Source: Flavobacterium frigoris (GTDB lineage Bacteria > Bacteroidota > Bacteroidia > Flavobacteriales > Flavobacteriaceae). From it: a DNA stretch of 64,000 nt. The stretch is from NCBI RefSeq assembly GCF_900111075.1, contig NZ_FOFZ01000007.1, positions 1 to 64,000 of the forward strand, written 5' to 3'. The translations under genes and the position numbers were made by a program. This document shows positions 1 to 8,867 of the stretch, one piece after another (position 1 is the stretch's first letter; the number at the start of each line of letters is the position of its first letter). Under the pieces are notes generated by a model. The model searched no databases and had not been told where the DNA came from. It saw only the letters and a list, made by a program, of their open reading frames with translations.

Positions 1-31
1 ATCAATAAAAAAATGTAAATTTGAACAGAAA

Positions 32-839
32 TTAGCTCATTATTTTGTGGCACATCATGACCGGAATTAGTGGCACATCATGACTGGAATATACAATTAC
101 TGCGTTTGAAAAGCATTTGTTAGCAATAAGCCCCATATTAGCTGCCATATCGAGTGTTATTTCGGTAACTGAATTTCTTAGTTTTAGCGGTATTTTTTCT
201 AATGTAGCAATTACTGTCTCTGCTTTGGTTCCAGCAACTAGGGCTACGATAGTGCCCTTTCTGCCTTTACTAGCTTTGTTGGTTACAATAGTATAGAGTT
301 CTCCATTGGAGAGGGATTTTGCATCTATCGACAAACGTTTCCCAATATTTTGAGGAAAGACAAGCCATTTTTTTGCGTGCGTCTTTTGTTTCCAAGCTTT
401 AAAATCACTTAAATAATCTTTGTACTGATATCGGAAATTCCTTCAAGAAACCCCGTAGAGATAGGCAATAGCATTACAATCATTTAGACTGGAATCTATT
501 GATCTCTTTTAAAAAAGAAGCAAACTCCTGTGTTACGCGAGTTCCGTCCGCTACTAAATTCCAATCTCTAAAAACCACTTTTTCAGTATCTTCATTAAGC
601 CATCTTCTGCGAGTAATATGAAGATATACCTGATGTCCGCGAATAGGAAAATCCTGAAGTGTAATCTCGTCATAGAAGCCTTTTTATACTATTTCAAGGG
701 TATCAAACTCTTTTGGAGGCTTTATTTTCTCATCAAAATATAGGTGCAATATTTCTTCTGTGTTATTAGCAGAAACTACCTCAAAGTGGTTAACTAAAAA
801 ATCAGGTAGCATGAATTTCAAAAGGTCTATTGAAGTCAT
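32..839 (-). pseudogene. Decayed ISAon1-family transposase gene
   Basis: Read on the minus strand from an ATG at 839-837, the translation starts MTSIDLLKFMLPDFLVNHFE and continues as the N-terminal region typical of Bacteroidota ISAon1 transposases, but an in-frame TAA (near 688) interrupts it. Near 490-420 the catalytic-part reading frame resumes, again with a stop after YLYGVS. An open stretch (334-32) includes ITLDMAANMGLIANKCF, a conserved block around a catalytic Asp of this transposase group. Everything after this block is missing: the last residues are encoded by the repeat at 47-90. The gene is therefore broken by two stops and truncated at its 3' end. Family assignment is from remembered motif similarity. 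Confidence 0.75.
47..90. repeat. Two 21-bp direct repeats, possible end of an IS21-like element
   Basis: Two copies of a 21-bp unit beginning GTGGCACATCATGAC lie at 47-67 and 70-90 and differ at one base. IS21-family elements are known to carry several short repeats at their termini, so this may be the end of such an element extending off the left edge. The transposase remnant to the right loses its homology exactly here, which fits an insertion junction. No transposase of this second element is visible. Confidence 0.45.
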
Positions 840-1455
840 CACAAATTGTTAGATCGACAAATTTTTAAATTTTTTCCGAAATTTCTTCGTCAGGTTTCGT
901 TGTTGAATCGTTTTTATCAAGACAATCCCCAGTGAGTATTATTTTTTATTGTAATTGAAGGAACTGCAGTTGTTTTAAAATTTTATAAGTCTCTATAGGG
1001 TAATCTCAGACTTGGTTTTTGTTAAATCAGAGGCTGGAGAAGGAAATTTTGTCTTATAAGTTCTTTTTGTATTGTAAAATGCTGATGTTAGATTTGTTTT
1101 TGGTAGCAATAATGCCAGCGAAAAGTGGAGCTCTGTTATCACATTTTTCAGAGATAAAAGAAAATCGATAATCGGTTGCTGAACTCATCAAGTGGCATAA
1201 AGAGTATTTGAAAGCTCCGCGACCTTCGGGAACACAGAAGAACGATTTTACTATTCACATGTATTGTTTTATTTTTCTAGAGCAAAAGCGTAAACATAAG
1301 GCGAATGATAGGTTCGTGACATAATTCAATTATAGATTTAGTGTAAGGATCTTCCATATAAAGCAGGCGGTAAATTTATTGCGAACATGTATTTTTTTGA
1401 GAAAAACAAAATTTAACGAACGTTCGCTTGTTTTATTAAAAACTTTGTTATACTA
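840..1455. other. Gap without a convincing gene; possible gene remnant at 1172-1324
   Basis: No intact gene is visible. A 50-codon open stretch on the plus strand (1172-1324) includes the segment WHKEYLKAPRPSGTQKNDF, which looks protein-like but has no start codon in context and no family I recognise; it may be a scrap of a decayed mobile-element gene. The right end (about 1415-1458) holds the promoter region of the malate synthase gene. Confidence 0.4.
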
Positions 1456-1458
1456 TTG
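1417..1458 (+). promoter_or_regulatory. Candidate promoter/operator of the glyoxylate-shunt genes
   Basis: TACTATTG at 1451-1458 matches seven of eight positions of the Bacteroidota -7 element TAnnTTTG, and a TTG lies about 20 bases upstream. Just upstream is the perfect 10-bp palindrome CGAACGTTCG inside a nearly symmetric 15-bp stretch, a plausible operator. The TTG start that could extend the gene upstream overlaps the -7 element, which favours the ATG at 1480 as the true start. Confidence 0.4.
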
Positions 1459-1479
1459 TACTATAAATATATAAGTACT

Positions 1480-3078
1480 ATGGAAAGCACGCTATTAAGA
1501 CAATCGAAAATTAACTTTTCTAAAGAGGTTACTAATTACTATCCAGAAATTCTAACTGATGAAGCGCTAGCATTTATTGTTGCGCTGCATGAGAAATTTA
1601 ATGCTGAGAGATTGCAGCTATTAGAACGTAGAGTTGTACAACAAACAATTTTTGATAGCGGAAAGTTTCCAGAGTTTCCAAAAGAAACTGCAGCTATAAG
1701 AGATGGAAATTGGACCGCAGGTGCAATTCCGCAAGATCTGCAGGATAGGCGTGTAGAAATTACTGGTCCTGTTGAGCGAAAAATGATTGTCAATGCTTTA
1801 AATTCTGGAGCCAAAACATTTATGGCGGATTTAGAAGATAGTAATGCTCCTAGTTGGAAAAATACTATTGAAGGACAACAAAATTTAATAGATGCTAATA
1901 GAAAAACAATTTCCTTAGTTGATATAAAACGTAATAAATCGTATACACTAAATCAAGAGACGGCTGTTTTACTTGTTAGGCCAAGAGGTCTGCATTTAGA
2001 CGAAAGACACATTATAATTAACAATGAACGAGCTTCTGGAAGTTTGGTCGACTTTGGCTTGTATGTATTCCATAATACGCAAACATTGATGCAAAATGGA
2101 ACTGCACCGTATTTCTACTTACCAAAATTAGAACATTATTTAGAAGCGCGTTGGTGGAACAAAGTGTTTGAATTTGCGCAAGAATATTTAGGAGTACCAA
2201 ATGGTACTTTTAAAGCAACTGTTTTAGTGGAGACAATTACAGCAAGTTTTCAGTTAGATGAAATAATTTTCGAACTTAAAGATCATATTGTTGGTTTAAA
2301 CTGTGGACGTTGGGATTATATTTTTTCTTACATCAAAAAATTTAGAAATCATGCAAATTTTGTAGTTCCAAATCGGGATCAAGTAACCATGACTACACCA
2401 TTTATGGATGCCTATTCAAAGTTGGTTATACAACGCTGTCATAAAAGAGGGATACTTGCGATAGGCGGAATGGCTGCTCAAATTCCGATTAAAAATGATG
2501 AAAAAGCTAATGATGCTGCTTTAGAAAAAGTGCGAAAAGATAAAGAGCGTGAAGTGAAAAATGGACATGATGGTACTTGGGTTGCACATCCTGCATTGGT
2601 AGCAGTAGCTATGGCAGAATTTAACAAACATATGCCAACATCTAACCAGTTGCATGTAACTAGGGATGATGTAAACATAACAGAACAAGATTTGGTTGAA
2701 ATACCTAAAGGTACGGTAACTGAAGAAGGGATTAGAAAAAACATTAATGTTGGTATTTTATATACGGAAGCTTGGCTAAGAGGTCATGGCGCTGTTGCTC
2801 TTTATAATTTAATGGAAGATGCTGCGACAGCAGAGATTTCAAGAACACAAGTTTGGCAATGGCTACATAATGAAGTTGTTATAGAAGACGGAAGAACTTT
2901 TAATATGACTTTGTACAAAGACATTTTTGATGATGAAATAGAAAAACTCATTACCGAGTTTGGCGAAGAAAACATAAAGAATAGCAAGTTTGAATTAGCT
3001 ATCGAGCTTTTTAATAAGCTAGTAATTTCCGAAGAGTTTGAAGAGTTTTTAACGCTTCCAGCCTATCAATACATTTAA
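1480..3078 (+). CDS. aceB: Malate synthase A
   Basis: Condenses glyoxylate with acetyl-CoA to malate, the second step of the glyoxylate shunt, in the cytoplasm. From the ATG at 1480 the protein has 532 residues, the usual length of the A isoform. Family blocks are visible in order: the N-terminal segment FMADLEDSNAPSW, LVRPRGLHLDERH with the conserved Arg, the ATVLVETI strand, LNCGRWDYIFS, TWVAHPALV, and the C-terminal RTQVWQWLHN. A TTG codon 24 bases upstream would extend it, but it falls in the putative promoter. Isocitrate lyase follows after 85 bases, so both are probably cotranscribed. Confidence 0.96.
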   Translation: MESTLLRQSKINFSKEVTNYYPEILTDEALAFIVALHEKFNAERLQLLERRVVQQTIFDSGKFPEFPKETAAIRDGNWTAGAIPQDLQDRRVEITGPVERKMIVNALNSGAKTFMADLEDSNAPSWKNTIEGQQNLIDANRKTISLVDIKRNKSYTLNQETAVLLVRPRGLHLDERHIIINNERASGSLVDFGLYVFHNTQTLMQNGTAPYFYLPKLEHYLEARWWNKVFEFAQEYLGVPNGTFKATVLVETITASFQLDEIIFELKDHIVGLNCGRWDYIFSYIKKFRNHANFVVPNRDQVTMTTPFMDAYSKLVIQRCHKRGILAIGGMAAQIPIKNDEKANDAALEKVRKDKEREVKNGHDGTWVAHPALVAVAMAEFNKHMPTSNQLHVTRDDVNITEQDLVEIPKGTVTEEGIRKNINVGILYTEAWLRGHGAVALYNLMEDAATAEISRTQVWQWLHNEVVIEDGRTFNMTLYKDIFDDEIEKLITEFGEENIKNSKFELAIELFNKLVISEEFEEFLTLPAYQYI

Positions 3079-3163
3079 AAAAAAATGTCCCGCAACTACT
3101 CCAATAGTATACGAGACTTAATTATAAAAATCTAGAACAACCTTAATAATTAAAAACAAAATT

Positions 3164-4789
3164 ATGAAAAATTTAGCACAAAGCAATTACAGTTCCGCAT
3201 TAGAGACTGTGAGAGACCTTAAAAAAAAGTATGGAGAAACTTGGAATGCAATAAATCCTGAAAGTGCGGCTAGAATGGCAACTCAGAATCGTTTTAAAAC
3301 AGGTTTAGATATCGCTAAATATACTGCAGCCATTATGAGAAAAGATATGGCACAGTATGATGCAGATTCATCTCAATACACACAATCACTAGGTTCTTGG
3401 CATGGTTTTGTGGCTCAGCAAAATATGATAGCTGTGAAAAAGCATCATAAAACAACAAGTAAAAAATATATCTATCTTTCCGGTTGGATGGTTGCTGCAT
3501 TACGTTCAGAATTTGGACCATTACCAGATCAATCAATGCATGAAAAAACGGCTGTTCCAGCATTAATCAAAGAAATTTATGATTTCTTACGTCAAGCAGA
3601 TGCTATTGAGTTAAATGATTTATTTAGAAGACTTGAAAACGGGGAAGATGTGCAAAATCAAATTGATAATTTTGAAACACATATAGTTCCTATTATTGCT
3701 GATATTGATGCAGGTTTTGGGAATGAAGAGGCTACCTATTTGTTAACTAAAAAAATGATTGAAGCTGGAGCTTGTGCTATTCAAATTGAAAATCAAGTTT
3801 CAGATGCGAAACAATGTGGACATCAAGATGGAAAGGTTACTGTACCTCATGAAGATTTTATTGATAAATTAAATGCAATTAGATATGCTTTCTTAGAATT
3901 AGGTATCGAAGACGGAATTATTGTAGCTAGAACAGATTCTGAAGGTGCTGGTTTAACTCAAAAGCTTCCAGTTAGTAAAGAGTCTGGAGATTTAGCTTCT
4001 AAATATTTAGCGTTTGTAGAAGCAGATGAAATAGCTCTTAATGATGCCAAAGAAGATGATGTGCTCCTTAAAAGAGATGGTAAATTAGTACGTCCAGTGA
4101 GATTAGCAAATGGTTTATATAAATTTAAAGATGGCTCAAACATTGATAGAGTCGTGTTAGATTGTATAACTAGTTTACAAAACGGAGCAGATTTGTTATG
4201 GATCGAAACGGATACTCCAAATGTTAAGCAAATTGCTCAAATGGTAAATAGAGTTAAAGCCGTTGTGCCTAATGCTAAATTGGTTTATAATAACTCTCCA
4301 TCTTTCAACTGGACATTAAACTTCCGTAATCAAGTGTATGAAGAAATGCTTGCAGAAGGAGACAATATGACTGGCTATGATAGAAATAATTTAATGGATG
4401 CACAATATGATGATTCTGAATTGTGTCATCGTGCAGACGATAAAATTAGAACTTTCCAAGCAGATGGGTCAAGAGAAGCTGGGATTTTCCATCACTTAAT
4501 TACCTTACCTACATACCACACTACAGCACTTCATATGAATGACTTAACACAAGGCTATTTTGGAGAAGAAGGCATGTTGGCTTATGTTAAAGGGGTTCAG
4601 AGACAAGAAATTCGCAAAGGTGTTTCTTGTGTAAAACACCAACGTATGGCAGGTTCAGATCTTGGTGATGATCATAAAACATTCTTTGCTGGAGACAAAG
4701 CTTTAAAAGCTGGTGGACAGAAGAATACAAGTGAGCAGTTTGAAATCAAAAAAAATGTTACAGAAGAAGAACTTGTTTTAGAAAAATAA
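3164..4789 (+). CDS. aceA: Isocitrate lyase
   Basis: Splits isocitrate into succinate and glyoxylate, the first step of the glyoxylate shunt. The 541-residue length and the active-site loop KQCGHQ (residues 216-221, catalytic Cys218) place it in the longer Pseudomonas-like class instead of the E. coli class with KKCGHM. ADIDAGFGNEEAT (about 180-191) is the metal-binding segment and PSFNW near residue 380 is part of the substrate site. It lies immediately downstream of malate synthase in the same direction and is followed by a strong hairpin terminator, so the two form a two-gene shunt operon. Confidence 0.97.
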   Translation: MKNLAQSNYSSALETVRDLKKKYGETWNAINPESAARMATQNRFKTGLDIAKYTAAIMRKDMAQYDADSSQYTQSLGSWHGFVAQQNMIAVKKHHKTTSKKYIYLSGWMVAALRSEFGPLPDQSMHEKTAVPALIKEIYDFLRQADAIELNDLFRRLENGEDVQNQIDNFETHIVPIIADIDAGFGNEEATYLLTKKMIEAGACAIQIENQVSDAKQCGHQDGKVTVPHEDFIDKLNAIRYAFLELGIEDGIIVARTDSEGAGLTQKLPVSKESGDLASKYLAFVEADEIALNDAKEDDVLLKRDGKLVRPVRLANGLYKFKDGSNIDRVVLDCITSLQNGADLLWIETDTPNVKQIAQMVNRVKAVVPNAKLVYNNSPSFNWTLNFRNQVYEEMLAEGDNMTGYDRNNLMDAQYDDSELCHRADDKIRTFQADGSREAGIFHHLITLPTYHTTALHMNDLTQGYFGEEGMLAYVKGVQRQEIRKGVSCVKHQRMAGSDLGDDHKTFFAGDKALKAGGQKNTSEQFEIKKNVTEEELVLEK

Positions 4790-4810
4790 TTTTTATTCTA
4801 TTTATTGATA

Positions 4811-4839
4811 AAGGCAACATGTACGCATGTTGCCTTTTC
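4811..4839 (+). terminator. Intrinsic terminator after aceA
   Basis: A perfect 11-bp stem (AAGGCAACATG / CATGTTGCCTT) with the loop TACG is followed by a short T run. It ends the glyoxylate-shunt operon before the RraA-like gene. Confidence 0.85.
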
Positions 4840-4882
4840 AAATTTTATAAACTAAACAATTCTTAATTTATTACTAGAAAAT

Positions 4883-5362
4883 ATGTTTACAACAGCTGAT
4901 CTTTGGGATAAGTATGAAACACTTCTTAGTTGTGTGGATCCTATTTTTAATCATTTTGGGAACAAAAAGATGTTTTCAGGAAAAATTATGACTATCAAGT
5001 TATTTGAAGACAACTCATTAGTTCGAAAGCAATTAGAATCTGACGGAAAAGATAAAGTGCTCGTAATTGATGGTGGTGCCTCTTTACGTTGCGCATTAAT
5101 AGGTGATCAATTAGCTGCTTTGGCAATACAGAATAATTGGGAAGGAATTATTGTGAATGGTTGTATTCGTGATAGTGCTGTCATTAACTCAATGAATATT
5201 GGCATAAAAGCGTTAAACACTTCTCCTGTCAAAAGTGTGAAGCGTAATTTAGGAGAGATCAATATTCCAGTTAAATTTGGAGGAATTACTTTTATTCCAG
5301 AGGACTATATCTATGCAGATGGCGATGGAATATTGGTAAGCAAAAATAATTTATTAAAATAA
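4883..5362 (+). CDS. RraA-like protein / putative 4-hydroxy-4-methyl-2-oxoglutarate aldolase
   Basis: The 159-residue protein has the RraA/HMG-aldolase fold signature: FTTADLWDKY at the N-terminus, VIDGGASLRCALIGDQLA, then WEGIIVNGCIRD (the Gly-Cys-Ile-Arg-Asp block binds the ligand and metal in aldolase members) and a C-terminal DYIYADGDGILV. In E. coli, RraA inhibits RNase E; other members are metal-dependent aldolases or oxaloacetate decarboxylases. The neighbours on both sides handle glyoxylate and oxo-acids, which slightly favours an enzymatic role. The downstream aminotransferase begins 13 bases after the stop, suggesting a two-gene operon. Confidence 0.85.
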   Translation: MFTTADLWDKYETLLSCVDPIFNHFGNKKMFSGKIMTIKLFEDNSLVRKQLESDGKDKVLVIDGGASLRCALIGDQLAALAIQNNWEGIIVNGCIRDSAVINSMNIGIKALNTSPVKSVKRNLGEINIPVKFGGITFIPEDYIYADGDGILVSKNNLLK

Positions 5363-5374
5363 AATAAAAATCAA

Positions 5375-6547
5375 ATGAAAGCTAGAAAATTACTGATGAT
5401 TCCTGGTCCTATAGAATTTGAACCAGAAGTTTTGCAAGCAATGGGAATACCTACGACAAGTCATGTAGCTCCAGATTTTATTGAAATTTTCGGAAAGAGC
5501 CTTGAGCTAATGAGAGAAGTTTGGATGTCTCCAAAGGGACAACCCTTTATTGTTGCAGGAACTGGTACACTGGCTATGGATATGGCTGCCGCCAATCTCA
5601 TCGAACGAGGAGATAATGTATTGGTAATTTCTTCAGGTTATTTTGGTAAACGATTTAAAGATATTTTAGATTGCTATGGTGCAAATACAACGCTTTTAGA
5701 GGCGCCATTAGGTGAAATTGTTCCTCTTGAAGTCATAGAAAACGAACTAAAAAACAAACAATATAAAGCGCTGACTATTACGCATGTAGATACTTCTACG
5801 GGGATAATAGTAGATCCGAAACCTATAGTCCAATTAGCTAAAAAATATAATACATTAAGTATTTTAGATGGTGTGTGCTCGGTTGCGGGTGAAGAGTTAA
5901 ATCAGGACGAATGGGAGCTTGATGTTGTCTTAACAGCATCTCAAAAAGCAATTGGTGTACCGCCAGGACTTGCGCTATTGATGGTTTCAGAAAAAGCGAT
6001 GCAAGCTTGGGAAAATAGAAAAACGCCTGTGCCTAATTATTATGCAGATTGGAGCAATTGGTTACCCATAATGAAAGCTTATGAAGAAAGAAGACCTTCG
6101 TATTTCGGGACACCAGCAGTTAATTTAATTGTAGCTCTAGAAACTAGTTTGAAAATTATATGTAAAGAAGGTATCGAAAAAAGGGTGAAGAGGCATCAAA
6201 GTTTAGCAAAAGCATTTAGAGCCGCAATAGCTTCCTTGAACCTAACTATATTACCTAAAACTACTGAAATAGCTGCCAATACCTTAACAGCAGTATATTA
6301 TCCTCAAGGTATAGACGGAGCCGCATTAAGTTCTAAAATGGTGGATAGTAATGTAATTATAGCAGGGGGATTACTACCAGAAATAAAAACCACTTATTTT
6401 AGAATAGGTCATATGGGTTCGGTTTCTCCAAATGATCTTTTAGCTGTATTAGGAGCCTTGGAGCGTGCTTTATCAGAATTAGGGCATTCATTAGAAGTTG
6501 GAAAGAGTTTGCAGACTTTTCAAAATGAACTCTTAAAATCAAATTAA
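5375..6547 (+). CDS. Alanine-glyoxylate / serine-pyruvate-type aminotransferase
   Basis: A PLP-dependent class V aminotransferase of 390 residues. It begins MKARKLLMIPGPIEFEPEVL as in the AGXT family, has the PLP-binding segment AGTGTLAMDMA (61-71), LDGVCSVAGEE containing the Asp that pairs with the pyridine nitrogen (about 165), and the Schiff-base lysine in TASQKAIGVPPG (Lys191). Members transfer an amino group from alanine or serine to glyoxylate or another oxo-acid. Glyoxylate is produced by isocitrate lyase encoded just upstream, so a glyoxylate-to-glycine route is plausible but inferred. The exact substrate cannot be read from the sequence. Confidence 0.88.
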   Translation: MKARKLLMIPGPIEFEPEVLQAMGIPTTSHVAPDFIEIFGKSLELMREVWMSPKGQPFIVAGTGTLAMDMAAANLIERGDNVLVISSGYFGKRFKDILDCYGANTTLLEAPLGEIVPLEVIENELKNKQYKALTITHVDTSTGIIVDPKPIVQLAKKYNTLSILDGVCSVAGEELNQDEWELDVVLTASQKAIGVPPGLALLMVSEKAMQAWENRKTPVPNYYADWSNWLPIMKAYEERRPSYFGTPAVNLIVALETSLKIICKEGIEKRVKRHQSLAKAFRAAIASLNLTILPKTTEIAANTLTAVYYPQGIDGAALSSKMVDSNVIIAGGLLPEIKTTYFRIGHMGSVSPNDLLAVLGALERALSELGHSLEVGKSLQTFQNELLKSN

Positions 6548-6697
6548 TTAGGCATTTAAAACTTATTTTTTAATATTTATCTGGTCGATAAAATTTCTTT
6601 AAGAAGAAGTTGCGTAATGAATTATTAATAGTGCGATTAAAATAGTAACAAATTAATTTTTAATAACATATTGGAGTTGTTTAGCCCCTTTCTGCCT

Positions 6698-6740
6698 AAT
6701 GAAAAATCCTCTCTGTTTCGACAGTTAGGATTTTTTTATT
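6698..6740 (+). terminator. Intrinsic terminator between the aminotransferase and trxB
   Basis: AAAAATCCT and AGGATTTTT form an imperfectly looped hairpin around a 17-base centre, followed by a T run. It would end the rraA-like/aminotransferase transcript. Confidence 0.6.
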
Positions 6741-6792
6741 GTAGAATAGCAAAAACTGATTATTCCGTTTCTGTATTCCATTAAATAAGACT

Positions 6793-6800
6793 TATTTTTG
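6793..6800 (+). promoter_or_regulatory. Candidate trxB promoter -7 element
   Basis: TATTTTTG is an exact match to the Bacteroidota -7 consensus TAnnTTTG and sits 31 bases upstream of the trxB ATG. A clear -33 TTTG was not found at the usual distance, so only the -7 element is proposed. Confidence 0.45.
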
Positions 6801-6830
6801 TACTGTTTAAAATAATTATAAAATTTCACT

Positions 6831-7778
6831 ATGTCTGATACAATCGAAAAAATAAAATGCCTTATTATAGGTTCTGGTCCTGCAGGATATACTGCTGCAA
6901 TCTATGCTGCAAGAGCAAATATGAATCCAGTTTTATACCAAGGAATGCAGCCCGGAGGTCAATTAACTACAACTAATGAAGTGGAAAATTGGCCTGGAAA
7001 TCCTGAAGGGATAACTGGTCCAGAAATGATGGTGGGTTTACAAGCTCAAGCACAGCGTTTTGGTACTGATGTACGTGACGGTTGGGCAACTAAAGTTGAT
7101 TTTTCGGGAGATGTTCATAAAGTTTGGATTAATGGAACTAAAGAATTGCATTGTGAAACTGTAATTATTTCTACCGGAGCATCCGCTAAATACATAGGCT
7201 TACCTTCTGAGCAGCACTATTTGAAAATGGGTGGTGGTGTTTCTGCTTGTGCAGTTTGCGACGGTTTTTTCTATAGAAATCAAGAAGTAGTTATTGTAGG
7301 AGCTGGAGATTCAGCTTGCGAGGAAGCGCATTATTTGTCTAAACTTTGTAAAAAAGTAACGATGTTAGTTCGAAGTGAAAAATTTAGAGCGTCAAAAATA
7401 ATGGAAGCTCGTGTTCGTAAAACAGAAAACATTACGATTCTGATGAATCACGATACCGTTGAAGTTTTAGGAGACGAACAAGTAGTTACCGGTGTAAAAG
7501 CGTTGAACAAAACTACAAATGAAGAATTTGAGATTCCAGCAACTGGTTTCTTCGTAGCGATTGGACATAAACCAAATACTGATATTTTTAAAGATTTTAT
7601 TTCTCTTGACGAAACTGGTTATATCATTAATACTCCGGGATCTTCAAAAACAAATGTTGAAGGTGTTTTTGTATCTGGAGACGCAGCAGATCATGTGTAT
7701 CGTCAGGCCATTACGGCTGCAGGGACAGGTTGTATGGCAGCACTAGATGCAGAAAGATATTTAGCTTCTAAGGACTAA
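6831..7778 (+). CDS. trxB: Thioredoxin-disulfide reductase
   Basis: NADPH- and FAD-dependent reduction of thioredoxin in the cytoplasm. The 315-residue length is standard. Visible motifs: the FAD Rossmann segment IIGSGPAGYTAA (12-23), GGQLTTT, the redox-active CAVC (Cys140 and Cys143; CATC is commoner, so Val replaces Thr), a second Rossmann motif VGAGDSACEEA for NADPH (about 156-166), and the C-terminal GVFVSGDAADHVYRQAITAAGTG that contacts flavin. It stands alone between a terminator on each side. Confidence 0.97.
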   Translation: MSDTIEKIKCLIIGSGPAGYTAAIYAARANMNPVLYQGMQPGGQLTTTNEVENWPGNPEGITGPEMMVGLQAQAQRFGTDVRDGWATKVDFSGDVHKVWINGTKELHCETVIISTGASAKYIGLPSEQHYLKMGGGVSACAVCDGFFYRNQEVVIVGAGDSACEEAHYLSKLCKKVTMLVRSEKFRASKIMEARVRKTENITILMNHDTVEVLGDEQVVTGVKALNKTTNEEFEIPATGFFVAIGHKPNTDIFKDFISLDETGYIINTPGSSKTNVEGVFVSGDAADHVYRQAITAAGTGCMAALDAERYLASKD

Positions 7779-7821
7779 ATTCGAAAGAACAATTACTATT
7801 CGAAAGAACAAGTTTTCAATA

Positions 7822-7860
7822 AAAAAAGGCCCCATTTACTTATGTAATGGGGCCTTTTTA
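7822..7860 (+). terminator. Intrinsic terminator after trxB
   Basis: AAAAAGGCCCCATT pairs with AATGGGGCCTTTTT around a short loop; the A and T tracts on both sides mean it could work in either direction. Two copies of TTCGAAAGAACAA precede it (7780-7812). Confidence 0.88.
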
Positions 7861-7923
7861 TTTCTCTTTCGGACTGTAATATCCCCACGCGATGCCTCGT
7901 TTTATTTTATTGGAATTTTAATG

Positions 7924-7944
7924 CCTCGTGGGCTCTGCACGAGG
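7924..7944 (-). terminator. Hairpin downstream of the DUF2807 gene
   Basis: CCTCGTG and CACGAGG form a 7-bp stem with a 7-base loop five bases past the stop of the minus-strand DUF2807 gene. The following sequence is A/T-rich without a clean U run, so termination strength is uncertain. Confidence 0.5.
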
Positions 7945-7948
7945 TGTT

Positions 7949-8782
7949 TTATTTTACCTTTTTAAGTAACTTGGCTTCGTCAGCAAATTTTCGTATTTCA
8001 ATTTTTGGGTTGCCATATAGTTGAATTTCAGATTTCTCTCCAGCACTTATGCTTATAGATGTTTGTGCGTTTACACTAGCTTTAGAGTAACTCTCAGCAA
8101 TTAATTCTAATTCTTTAACAGTCAATTTATCTCCTTTAAAATCAGAATTGTTATCCAGACGAATGACGCCAATCGTAGCGCTACCTTCTATGTTTGCTTT
8201 AGATTTTTGATATAAATCACATGTTAGTTTAGTAGTAGTAATTAAGGATTTTAAATCAGCATTTTTACTCAATACAATTTTTACCTTTTCAGATTTTACA
8301 TTCAGTTCCATTTTTGATTTATCATCCGCTTGTAAAACGAAATTCTTTGTATTGATATTCAAAAACAGTTTAGAATAATCGATGCTTTTAAAAGTAATAG
8401 AGTCCAATTGCACTTCTTGTATAGCGTTTACAACAGCATCGTTTTTTGAAGAGACACTTTTTAATTCATTAGTATAAGTAACCTTTACTATCAGTTTTCT
8501 ATATTTTGTCGCTTCCTTAGAAGTGTAAATTCGAAGGGTTTTATCTCTTAAATCCATTGAGATTATATCATGAAGATTATCATCTGCTTCAATCTTTATT
8601 CCTGGTTTCTCTCCTTTTTCAAGATAGACTTCAAGGTTATCCTCTAGTTCAAGGGAGTCGAAATTTCCAGTTTCTCTTAATTCAGTCGTAACGGTTTTTG
8701 AACCTTTTATTTTTTCTTTTTTTTGTGCAGAAATCAGAGTGGTTGACAGTACAAGTAGCGTGATGACTATATATTTTTTCAT
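7949..8782 (-). CDS. Secreted DUF2807 (GIN-domain) protein
   Basis: A 277-residue exported protein. The start chosen is MKKYIVITLLVLSTTLISAQ, which gives a proper signal peptide ending in Ala-Gln as is common in Bacteroidota; an ATG 45 bases further upstream would add a non-signal extension. The mature part has the head GIN pattern (NFDSLELEDNLEVYLEKGEK, then IKIEADDNLHDII) and a long run of short beta-strand-like repeats, typical of the DUF2807 putative auto-transporter adhesin fold. Its biochemical role is unknown. It is last in a minus-strand cluster with a second DUF2807 gene and a PspC gene. Confidence 0.88.
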   Translation of the reverse strand: MKKYIVITLLVLSTTLISAQKKEKIKGSKTVTTELRETGNFDSLELEDNLEVYLEKGEKPGIKIEADDNLHDIISMDLRDKTLRIYTSKEATKYRKLIVKVTYTNELKSVSSKNDAVVNAIQEVQLDSITFKSIDYSKLFLNINTKNFVLQADDKSKMELNVKSEKVKIVLSKNADLKSLITTTKLTCDLYQKSKANIEGSATIGVIRLDNNSDFKGDKLTVKELELIAESYSKASVNAQTSISISAGEKSEIQLYGNPKIEIRKFADEAKLLKKVK

Positions 8783-8867
8783 TTTATTTTTTGTTATGAT
8801 TATTACAAATATAAAAAAATCATCCATTTTTGATGGATGATTCAGTTATTAATTGACAAATAAAAAG

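Noticed and set aside
1456..1479. TTG start extending malate synthase by eight residues
   Set aside because: It falls in the putative promoter -7 element, and the ATG at 1480 gives the usual family length.
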